From assembly GCF_021631985.1 (NCBI RefSeq), contig NZ_CP070225.1, forward strand, positions 10,354,001-10,418,000: DNA of 64,000 nt, read 5' to 3'. Positions 34,700-42,058 of this stretch are shown in pieces (the first letter of the stretch is position 1; each line of letters begins with the position of its first letter). Source of the DNA: Sandaracinus amylolyticus (GTDB taxonomy: Bacteria > Myxococcota_A > Polyangia > Polyangiales > Sandaracinaceae). The translations under genes and the position numbers were made by a program. Under the pieces are notes generated by a model that was given only the letters and a program-made list of their open reading frames with translations, was not told the DNA's origin and made no database searches.

Positions 34700-35875
34700 T
34701 CACCGTCGCGAGCACGGGCGATCGTCGCCGCCGCGCGATCGGCGGTCGTTCTCCTCGCGCTCGAGGCGATCGAGCTCCTCGCGGCGCGCGCGATGGCGCG
34801 CGGCGTCTTCTTCCATGCGGCGGCGCTCCTCGGGCGTGATGTGCCGCTGCTCGTTGGGATCGGAGTAGAAGTCGCGGCGCGGCAGGCCGCGATCGGCGCG
34901 GTACTGGTTCTCGGTGAACTCCGCGTCGGCGTAGGGACCGACGCCGACGGTGCGGAGCTCGTTCTGCTGCACGCCGCGGCACGCGGGACGCAGACCGCAC
35001 ATGCGCGCGTCGCGACGGCCCACGCGTCGATCGCGGTTCTGGCCGCGCACGATGTCGTCGGCGTGCACGAGCTCGTGGAAGAGCGTGACGTCGCTCGGGT
35101 AGTTGTCGCGATGACCGAACTCGCCGGGGCGACCGCCGGGCACGCCCTCGGGGAGCGCGTTGTCCTCGGGGTTGTAGGAGAGGCGCGCGGTCGAGGGACC
35201 GAGGCGATCGGTCGCGCCGCCGCCGCCCGCCTGCGAGCCGACCTGCACGTTGCCGCCGCTGTCGCGGAGGGATCGCAGGAGACGACGACCGCTCGGGGTG
35301 CTCGCGATGGTCTCGAGATCGCGGCGCGCACGCTCGACGAACTCGGGGCTGCCGGTGATCGTGATGTTGCCGACGCGCACGCGCTCGAGCGGGTTGCCGT
35401 TGTGATCGCTGAGCCGCTCGGGGTCGCCGACGTCGAAGCCCTCGATGTTGCCGAGGGTGGGGCGCGGCATCGGCGGCGCGCTCGACGGGCCCTCGCCGCG
35501 ATCGTCGCCGCCGCGATCGCTTCCGCGTGAGCAGGGGCGCGGATCGTCGTCGCGATCGTAGTCGCGATCGTAGTCGCGCGCCGGGCCGCGATCGCGATCA
35601 CGATCACGATCTCGGTCGCGGCGTCGATCGCGATCGGGCACGCCGAACGGGGGAGGCACGACGCCGAGGTCGCCGAAGCCGCCGAGGCCGGGGTCGAGCC
35701 CCGCGATCGCCGAGTCGTCGAGCTCGCCGCCATCGCCGACGAAGCTCTCGGAGCTCGCGACGCCGAGCGCGCCGACCGCGGTCGCGCCGAAGACCGCGAG
35801 CGTGCCCGCGAGGATGAGCTGCTCGGTGCCGAGCTGTCCGCGTGGATCGCGGAGGAGGTTGCGTCGCATCGTCAT
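34700..35875 (-). CDS. M91-family (NleD/XopG/HopH-like) zinc metallopeptidase with pilin-like N-terminus
   Basis: This encodes 391 residues. The catalytic motif is HELVH at residues 267-271 (TLFHELVHADDIVRG), followed by the M91 block NELRTVGVGPY and FTENQYRADRGLPRRDFY at about 305-337, which is diagnostic of the NleD/XopG/HopH effector peptidases. Residues 12-40 (RGQLGTEQLILAGTLAVFGA) look like a Flp/TadE-type prepilin leader: Gly13, then Glu18 at +5, then a hydrophobic helix. Residues 80-113 are a low-complexity RD/DR repeat. The tail is Arg/Glu-rich. Known family members are injected effectors; here an exported, membrane-tethered form is suggested. No strong ribosome-binding site precedes the ATG, so the start is less certain; a second ATG lies two codons on. 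Confidence 0.8.
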   Translation of the reverse strand: MTMRRNLLRDPRGQLGTEQLILAGTLAVFGATAVGALGVASSESFVGDGGELDDSAIAGLDPGLGGFGDLGVVPPPFGVPDRDRRRDRDRDRDRDRGPARDYDRDYDRDDDPRPCSRGSDRGGDDRGEGPSSAPPMPRPTLGNIEGFDVGDPERLSDHNGNPLERVRVGNITITGSPEFVERARRDLETIASTPSGRRLLRSLRDSGGNVQVGSQAGGGGATDRLGPSTARLSYNPEDNALPEGVPGGRPGEFGHRDNYPSDVTLFHELVHADDIVRGQNRDRRVGRRDARMCGLRPACRGVQQNELRTVGVGPYADAEFTENQYRADRGLPRRDFYSDPNEQRHITPEERRRMEEDAARHRARREELDRLEREENDRRSRGGDDRPCSRR

Positions 35876-35938
35876 GCGCGCGCATCGAGAGCATCCGGCG
35901 TACCGCGCCCGAAGGCGCTCGATCCGGGGTGGTGCGCA

Positions 35939-36850
35939 GTGCGCATCGAAGGGATGCCCATGCGCACCGAGGTGGGCATCGCGGTGCCCGCGCCTATGCC
36001 GATGAGGGTGCGGACGCGGAGGTTCGGGGACGTCCTCGTGCCGGTGATCGGCCAGGGGACGTGGAACATGGAGCAGGATGCGCGCGACGAGGTCGTGCGC
36101 GCGCTGCGGCGTGGGCTCGATCTCGGGCTCACCCACGTCGACACCGCGGAGCTCTACGGGAGCGGGCGTGTCGAGGAGATCGTGCGCGAGGCGATCGCGG
36201 GACGGCGCGACGAGGTGTTCCTCGTGAGCAAGGTGCTGCCCTCGAACGCATCGCGGCGCGGGACGATCGAGGCGTGCGAGCGAAGCCTCGCGAGGCTCGG
36301 AACCGATCGGCTCGACGCGTACTTGTTGCACTGGCCGGGGTCGTTCCCGCTCGAGGAGACGATCGCGGCGTTCGAGCAGCTCGTGCGCGACGGGAAGATC
36401 GCGCGCTGGGGCGTGAGCAACTTCGACGAGGAGGAGCTCGAGCAGGCGCGACGGATCGCGGGCGAGGGACGCATCGCGTGCAACCAGGTGCTGCACCACC
36501 TGCAGGAGCGCGCGATCGAGCACGCGGTCGCGCCGTGGTGCGCGGCGCACGGAGTCGCGGTGGTGGGCTATTCGCCGTTCGGATCGGGGGAATTTCCCGC
36601 GCCGGGGAGCAAGGGCGGCAAGGTGCTCGCGGAGATCGCGCGCGCTCGTGGGGCCACGCCGAGGCAGGTCGCGCTCGCGTTCTTGTTGCAGGTCGTGCCC
36701 GACGCGCTGGTGATCCCGAAGGCCTCCAAGGTCGCGCACGTGGAGGACAACGCGGGCGCGATCGATCTCGTGCTGAGCGACGGCGAGGTCGCGCGGATCG
36801 ACGCGGTGTTCCCGAAAGGCAAGAAGCGGCGGGGAGTGCCGACGTTGTGA
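35939..36850 (+). CDS. Aldo/keto reductase
   Basis: This encodes 303 residues, a TIM-barrel oxidoreductase using NADPH. The catalytic tetrad is visible: Asp and Tyr in THVDTAELYGSG, Lys in FLVSKVLPSN and His in YLLHWPGS. GKIARWGVSNFDEEEL and VALAFLLQ with VIPKASKVAHVEDN are the family's cofactor-side blocks. Several in-frame Met codons near the start (35939, 35954, 35960, 35999 and 36005) leave the true start open; the domain proper begins about residue 25. Its stop overlaps the GTG of the amylase gene (GTGA). Substrate unknown; pairing with an amylase suggests sugar aldehyde metabolism. Confidence 0.88.
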   Translation: MRIEGMPMRTEVGIAVPAPMPMRVRTRRFGDVLVPVIGQGTWNMEQDARDEVVRALRRGLDLGLTHVDTAELYGSGRVEEIVREAIAGRRDEVFLVSKVLPSNASRRGTIEACERSLARLGTDRLDAYLLHWPGSFPLEETIAAFEQLVRDGKIARWGVSNFDEEELEQARRIAGEGRIACNQVLHHLQERAIEHAVAPWCAAHGVAVVGYSPFGSGEFPAPGSKGGKVLAEIARARGATPRQVALAFLLQVVPDALVIPKASKVAHVEDNAGAIDLVLSDGEVARIDAVFPKGKKRRGVPTL

Positions 36851-38877
36851 GGGGCGCGGCCGAGCACGCGCAGGTGGTGCACGGGTCTCGTGCGGTGGCG
36901 CTCGTGCTCGTCGCGTTCGGTGTCGCGTGCGGTGCGCCGGCGCCGCGGATCGAGCGGGCGGAGGAGGTCGCGCCACGCGTCGCGTTCGCCTCGATGGATG
37001 CGGACGTGTGGGCGTTCGAGCGGCGCGTGGAGGGCGTCGCCGATGACGCGTGCGTGGATGTCGAGCTGCGGCGAGGGCCGAGCGAGATCGAGGTGGAGCG
37101 CGAAGGCGAGCGCTTCGTCGCGACGGTGCCGCTGGGGTCGGGCGAGAACGTGCTCGTCGCGCGCTGCGAGCTCGCGGGTGGGACGAGCGTCGAGAGCGCG
37201 CCGCTGCGGCTCCTGGTGCGGCTCGAGGACCGACCACGCGCGGTGGTGCGGGCGAGGGTCGAGGGCGACCGGGTGATCGTCGATCTCGAGTCGAGCACGC
37301 CGGCGGAAGGGCGCAGCGCGCCGCTGGTGCGCGCGTCGTGGAGCGGCGTCGGGCTCGTCACCGAGGGCGGCGCGCCGATCGAGACGGTGACCGATCGTGC
37401 GGTGGTGCTGCAGAGGCCGGCGAACGACGGCGAGTACGTCGTGCAGGGCGAGATCACCGACGCGATGGGGCGCGGCGATCGCGCCGCGGCGCGCTTCGTG
37501 GTCGAGGGCGGAGCGGCGCGGGTGAGCGATCCGATGCGGGAGCACGCGCGCTGGATCGCGGACGCGGTGATCTACGGCGCGGTGCCCTTCTTGTTCGGCG
37601 CGCCGGGGCTGCCCGCGATCACCGCGCGGATCGACGCGGTGCGCGCGCTCGGGGTCGACACGATCTGGCTCTCGCCGATCACGCGCTCGCCCGACGACGA
37701 CTACGGCTACGCGGTCACCGACTACTTCGACGTGCGCGAGAGCTACGGCACGACCGAGGATCTGCGCGCGCTCGTCGAGGCCGCGCACGCGCGCGGGATG
37801 CGCGTGCTGATGGACTTCGTGCCGAACCACGCGTCCGACAGACATCCGTACTTCGAGCATGCGCAGCGCTTCGGGCCGCGCTCGCCGTACTACGAATTCT
37901 TCGATCGCGACGAGGGCGGCGAGGTCACGCACTACTTCGACTGGGAGAACCTTCCGAACCTCGAGTACGCGCATCCCGAGGTGCAGCGCATGATGCGCGA
38001 GGCGTTCGCGCACTGGGCGCGCGACCTCGACGTCGACGGGTTCCGCATCGACGCCGCGTGGGGCGTGCAGCAGCGCGAGCCCGGCTTCTTCCGCGCGCTC
38101 TCGGAGGAGCTCTATCGCGTCGATCCGCAGCTCTTGTTGATCGCCGAGGCGAGCGCGCGCGATCCCTACTGGCGCGAGGTCGGCTTCGCCGCCGCGTACG
38201 ACTGGACCGACGAGGTCGGGCACTGGGCGTGGCGTGAGGCGACGGGATGGTCGGGCACCGATCCCGGCATCGACGTGCCCGCGCTGCGCGAGGCGATCGT
38301 CGCGACCGAGCGCGCGCGCGACGGGCTCGAGGTCGTGCGCTTCCTCGACAACAACGACACCGGCGCGCGCTTCCTGACGCGACAGGGACGCGGCGCGCAC
38401 GACGCCGCGAGCATGTTGCTCTTCACGCTGCCGGGGCTCCCCGCGCTCTTCACCGGCGCCGAGATCGGCGCGGAGTACGAGCCCTATGCGCACGAGGAGC
38501 CGCTGGTGTGGGAAGGCGGCGAGGACGTGGCGCGCGTCCTCGCGCGCGGCATCGCGACGCGGCGCGCGGTGCGCGCGCTGACCGAGGGTGAGCTCGTGAT
38601 GCTCGAGGTGGATCCCGCGGACGCGGTGCTCGCGTTCCTGCGTCGCGATCCCGAGGGCGATGTCGCGCCCGCGCTCGTCGCGATCGAGCTGAGCGGCGAG
38701 GCCCGTCGCGCGCGCATCACGCTGCCCGCCGACGCGCAGCGGACCTTCGGTGCCCGTGCGTGGCGCGATCGACTGCAGGACGAGGCGGTGTCGGTCGAGC
38801 GACGCGCCGGCGAGGTGATCGTCCCGCTCGCCGCGCACGGAGCGCGCGTGTTCGAGGGCAGCGTCGATCGTCGCTGA
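36847..38877 (+). CDS. GH13 alpha-amylase family protein, predicted lipoprotein
   Basis: This encodes 676 residues from a GTG overlapping the previous stop. A signal-like segment (RAVALVLVAFGVACGAPAP) ends in a possible lipobox, so it acts outside the cytoplasm. Residues 40-210 form beta domains, then the GH13 barrel begins at WIADAVIYGAVPFLFG. Conserved regions: VLMDFVPNHASD (I), DGFRIDAAWG with the nucleophile Asp (II), LLIAEAS with the acid Glu (III) and VVRFLDNNDTGARF (IV). In region IV the usual N-H-D is N-N-D, so the transition-state His is replaced by Asn. Starch or maltodextrin is the likely substrate, but the exact specificity is not clear. Confidence 0.88.
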   Translation: MRGAAEHAQVVHGSRAVALVLVAFGVACGAPAPRIERAEEVAPRVAFASMDADVWAFERRVEGVADDACVDVELRRGPSEIEVEREGERFVATVPLGSGENVLVARCELAGGTSVESAPLRLLVRLEDRPRAVVRARVEGDRVIVDLESSTPAEGRSAPLVRASWSGVGLVTEGGAPIETVTDRAVVLQRPANDGEYVVQGEITDAMGRGDRAAARFVVEGGAARVSDPMREHARWIADAVIYGAVPFLFGAPGLPAITARIDAVRALGVDTIWLSPITRSPDDDYGYAVTDYFDVRESYGTTEDLRALVEAAHARGMRVLMDFVPNHASDRHPYFEHAQRFGPRSPYYEFFDRDEGGEVTHYFDWENLPNLEYAHPEVQRMMREAFAHWARDLDVDGFRIDAAWGVQQREPGFFRALSEELYRVDPQLLLIAEASARDPYWREVGFAAAYDWTDEVGHWAWREATGWSGTDPGIDVPALREAIVATERARDGLEVVRFLDNNDTGARFLTRQGRGAHDAASMLLFTLPGLPALFTGAEIGAEYEPYAHEEPLVWEGGEDVARVLARGIATRRAVRALTEGELVMLEVDPADAVLAFLRRDPEGDVAPALVAIELSGEARRARITLPADAQRTFGARAWRDRLQDEAVSVERRAGEVIVPLAAHGARVFEGSVDRR

Positions 38878-38960
38878 CGCGTGGCTCGACGCCGCGTGAT
38901 CGAACGCCACGCGACGAGCACGCGCGCTTGCGCGCTCGGGCCCCGGGATCAGGGATCCGA

Positions 38961-38966
38961 TAGAGC
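38961..38966 (+). promoter_or_regulatory. Candidate -10 element (TAGAGC) for the ABC exporter
   Basis: GATAGAGC ends 9 nt before the ATG at 38976. Imperfect TANNNT match, no -35 box seen. The 98-bp gap 38878-38975 shows nothing else. Confidence 0.3.
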
Positions 38967-38975
38967 AGCGCGCCG

Positions 38976-40784
38976 ATGACGGACATCGCTCACGAGGCCG
39001 CGAGCGAGGCGAGCGCTCGCCCCGACGAGAAGGAGCGCTCGCGGTGGGCGATCCTCCGCCGCGCGCTCTCGTTCGCGCGCCCCCATCGCCGCAAGATCAC
39101 GATGATCCTCGCGCTGACGATGATGGCCGCCGCGCTCGGTGCCGCGGAGCCGCTCGTGCTGCGCTGGATCTTCGACGCGCTCGCTGCAGGCAGCGGCGAG
39201 ATCGACGTCGCACTCACCGGCGTGGCTGCGCTGGCGCTGGTTGGCGTGCTGCGCGAGATCGGCGCCGGCACCGCGACGTTCATGACGTGGCGGACGCGCC
39301 TCGAGATCCACTTCGCGCTGCTCGACGCCACGGTGGAGCGCCTGCATCGACTGCCGATCGAGTTCCACAAGGCCGAGGGCGTCGGCGCGACGATGACGCG
39401 GCTCGATCGCGGCATCCAGGGCTTCGTCGGCGCGCTCAACGAGATCGCGTTCAACCTGCTGCCGGCGCTCGGATATCTGCTCTTCGGCGTGATCGTGATG
39501 ATCCAGCTCGACTGGCGCCTCGCGCTGCTCGTGCTCGCGTTCGCGCCGCTGCCCGCGCTGATCGCGGCGCGCGCGGCGCCGACCCAGACGCGGCGCGAGG
39601 AGGCGCTGCTCTCGCGCTGGTCGAAGATCTACTCGCGCTTCAACGAGGTGCTCTCGGGCCTCGTCACGGTGCGCAGCTTCGCGATGGAGGACATCGAGAA
39701 GGGGCGCTTCCTCGACGACGTGCGCGAGGCCAACGACGTGGTGGTGCGCGGCGTTGGCTTCGACACGCGCGTGGGCGCGATGCAGAACGCGGCGGTCACC
39801 GCGGCGCGCGTCAGCGCGATCGGGCTCGGCGCGGTGCTGATCGTGCGCGGCGAGATCTCGATCGGCACGCTCATCGCGTTCCTCGGCTACGTCGCGGGCG
39901 CGTTCGGGCCGGTGCAGAACCTCGCGGGCATGTACCGCACGTTGCGCATGGCGACGGTCTCGATCGACACGATCTTCTCGATCCTCGACGCGCAGGAGCA
40001 CCTCGGTGACTCGCCCGACGCGAAGGAGATCTCGCACGTCCGCGGCGACGTCGACTTCGACTCGGTGCGCTTCGGATACCGTCGCGAGCGACCGATCCTC
40101 GAGCGTGTCCATCTGCAGGTGGAGGCGGGCGAGACGATCGCGCTCGTGGGCCCGAGCGGCTCGGGCAAGTCGACGCTGATGTCGCTGCTGCAGCGCTTCT
40201 ACGATCCCTGGCAGGGCACGGTGCGGGTCGACGGCGTCGACGTGCGCGATCTGAAGCAGTCGTCGCTGCGCAGGCAGATCGGCGTGGTGCTCCAGGAGCC
40301 GATCCTCTTCAACGACACGATCGCCGCGAACATCGCGTACGGGCGGCCCGACGCGACGCCGGCGCAGGTCGAGGCCGCGAGCCGCGCGGCGCACGCCGAC
40401 GTGTTCGTGGAGAAGCTCGCGCACCGCTATCAGACGAAGGTCGGCGAGCGCGGCGCGCTGCTCTCGGTGGGCGAGCGTCAGCGCATCGCGATCGCGCGTG
40501 CGCTCTTGAAGGACCCGGCGATCCTGATCCTCGACGAGGCCACGAGCGCGCTCGACGCGGAGTCGGAGTCGCTCGTGCAGGACGCGATCGAGAAGCTGGT
40601 GGTGGGGCGAACCACGTTCGTGATCGCGCACCGCCTCGCGACCGTGGTGAACGCCGATCGCATCGTCGTGCTGCGGCACGGCGAGGTGATCGAGATCGGC
40701 AGGCACGAGGAGCTGCTGCGCGCGAAGGGCTACTACGCGTCGCTGGTCGCGAAGCAGAGCCGCGGGATGCTGCCCGAGGAGTAG
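38976..40784 (+). CDS. ABC exporter, fused permease-ATPase (MsbA/LmrA type)
   Basis: This encodes 602 residues. The membrane half has six segments (MILALTMMAAALGAAEPLVL; LLPALGYLLFGVIVMI; LALLVLAFAPLPALI and others). The ATPase half carries Walker A GPSGSGKSTLMS near residue 397, Q-loop VVLQEPILFNDT, Walker B ILILDEATSALD and H-loop IAHRLAT. The signature is LLSVGERQRIAIARAL, with S-V-G-E-R where S-G-G-Q-R/K is usual, an uncommon change at the second position. It should act as a homodimer exporting lipids, peptides or drugs. It is followed 32 bp later by a lipase-like lipoprotein gene. Confidence 0.92.
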   Translation: MTDIAHEAASEASARPDEKERSRWAILRRALSFARPHRRKITMILALTMMAAALGAAEPLVLRWIFDALAAGSGEIDVALTGVAALALVGVLREIGAGTATFMTWRTRLEIHFALLDATVERLHRLPIEFHKAEGVGATMTRLDRGIQGFVGALNEIAFNLLPALGYLLFGVIVMIQLDWRLALLVLAFAPLPALIAARAAPTQTRREEALLSRWSKIYSRFNEVLSGLVTVRSFAMEDIEKGRFLDDVREANDVVVRGVGFDTRVGAMQNAAVTAARVSAIGLGAVLIVRGEISIGTLIAFLGYVAGAFGPVQNLAGMYRTLRMATVSIDTIFSILDAQEHLGDSPDAKEISHVRGDVDFDSVRFGYRRERPILERVHLQVEAGETIALVGPSGSGKSTLMSLLQRFYDPWQGTVRVDGVDVRDLKQSSLRRQIGVVLQEPILFNDTIAANIAYGRPDATPAQVEAASRAAHADVFVEKLAHRYQTKVGERGALLSVGERQRIAIARALLKDPAILILDEATSALDAESESLVQDAIEKLVVGRTTFVIAHRLATVVNADRIVVLRHGEVIEIGRHEELLRAKGYYASLVAKQSRGMLPEE

Positions 40785-40816
40785 AGCTCACCGCGGGTTC
40801 GTGCTCTGCTGCGCGC

Positions 40817-42046
40817 GTGGCTCGTTCGATCGTCGTGCTCGCGCTCCTGCTCGCGTCGTGTGCGAGCTTGCAGCGCGCTCGAGAAGATCTCGATGCGCGC
40901 TCCGGGCTCGCGCTGGTCTCGGGCCGGGTGCGCGTCGACGGGGGAGATGGCGCGCCGGTCGTGGTCGCGCTGTTGCGCGCACCGCCGCGCGAAGGGTGTC
41001 CCTACGAGGTCGTCGATCGACGTCAGGTGTTCGGGCGCGAGGGCGGCTACGAGATGGTCGCCGAGCCCGGGATCTACCGGCTCGTCGCGTTCGAGGACAG
41101 CTCGCGCGATCTCGAGTACTCGCCGGGCGAGCGCATCGTCGCGTGGGACGACTTCCACGATCTCGAGCTCGCGCCGCGATTCCATCCCGGCATCGATCTC
41201 GAGCTCTCGGGGCTCGCGCCGCGCTTCGAGCGTGCGATCGCGACGACACCCGCGCCGAGCGGGTTGAGCGTGGGCGAGGTGCGGGCGCTCGACGACGCGC
41301 GCTTCGGGCCCGAGGTCGCGCGCATCGGGATCTGGGAGCCGCTGCGCTTCCTGCGCGAGTCGGGCGCCGGCGTGTACTTCCTCGAGCCCTACGACCCGTC
41401 GCGCACGCCGGTGCTCTTCGTGCACGGAATGGGCGGTCATCCGCGGGAATTCGCGTCGATGATCGCGCGGCTCGATCGCACCACGCACCAGGCGTGGGTC
41501 GCGTTCTATCCGTCGGGCTGGGACCTCGAGAGCATCGCGTCGTACCTGCACCGCGCGATGAGCGAGGCGCACACGACGACGCGCTTCGAACGGCTCTGCG
41601 TCGTCGCGCACAGCATGGGCGGCGTGATCGCGCGGCGCGCGCTCGCGATGCACGTCGGGCAGCGCGAGGATCCGACGCGCTCGTTCGTGCACGGCTTCGT
41701 GACGATCGCGTCGCCGCTCGGAGGGCATCCCGGTGCGGCGCAGGGCGTGGTGCTGAGCCCGGTGGTGATCGACTCGTGGCGCTCGCTGGTGCCGGCGAGC
41801 TTGTTCCTCCGAGACCTCTACGACGTGCCGCTCCCGCGCGAGACGCGATATGCGCTCCTGTTCGCCTATCGAGCGGGCCAGTCGGACGACGGGGTCGTGC
41901 CCATCGCGAGCCAGCTGCGCGCCCAGGGCCAGGACGAAGCGCAATTCGTGCGCGGATACGAGGACACCCACACCGGCGTGCTGCAGAACGAGCGAGTGTG
42001 GGCGGCAGTCGAGCGAGAGCTGGAGACGTGTCGAGACGCGATGTAG
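40817..42046 (+). CDS. Alpha/beta hydrolase (lipase-like) lipoprotein
   Basis: This encodes 409 residues from a GTG. The signal ARSIVVLALLLASCASLQ has a perfect lipobox at Cys 15. Residues 30-150 form a beta domain (SGRVRVDGGDGAPVVVALL, GGYEMVAEPGIYRLVAF) resembling a carboxypeptidase-regulatory fold. The alpha/beta hydrolase begins at RTPVLFVHGMGGHPREF (oxyanion region), with nucleophile elbow VVAHSMGGVIARRAL. The Asp in SDDGVVPIAS and His in EDTHTGVLQ complete a triad. It may hydrolyse lipid esters at the envelope. Convergent with the P-type ATPase gene 12 bp away. Confidence 0.87.
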   Translation: MARSIVVLALLLASCASLQRAREDLDARSGLALVSGRVRVDGGDGAPVVVALLRAPPREGCPYEVVDRRQVFGREGGYEMVAEPGIYRLVAFEDSSRDLEYSPGERIVAWDDFHDLELAPRFHPGIDLELSGLAPRFERAIATTPAPSGLSVGEVRALDDARFGPEVARIGIWEPLRFLRESGAGVYFLEPYDPSRTPVLFVHGMGGHPREFASMIARLDRTTHQAWVAFYPSGWDLESIASYLHRAMSEAHTTTRFERLCVVAHSMGGVIARRALAMHVGQREDPTRSFVHGFVTIASPLGGHPGAAQGVVLSPVVIDSWRSLVPASLFLRDLYDVPLPRETRYALLFAYRAGQSDDGVVPIASQLRAQGQDEAQFVRGYEDTHTGVLQNERVWAAVERELETCRDAM

Positions 42047-42058
42047 TGCTCGAAGGGC

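Noticed and set aside
35541..35640. Short tandem repeats (GATCG-rich) as a regulatory repeat
   Set aside because: They lie inside the M91 gene and encode its Arg-Asp repeat in the correct frame.
31336..35733. A 1465-codon open frame on the - strand
   Set aside because: Only its last 475 codons are der; the rest lies antisense or out of frame to era, the LamG-like and M91 genes and has Arg/Ala-rich, motif-free translation typical of shadow frames in high-GC DNA.
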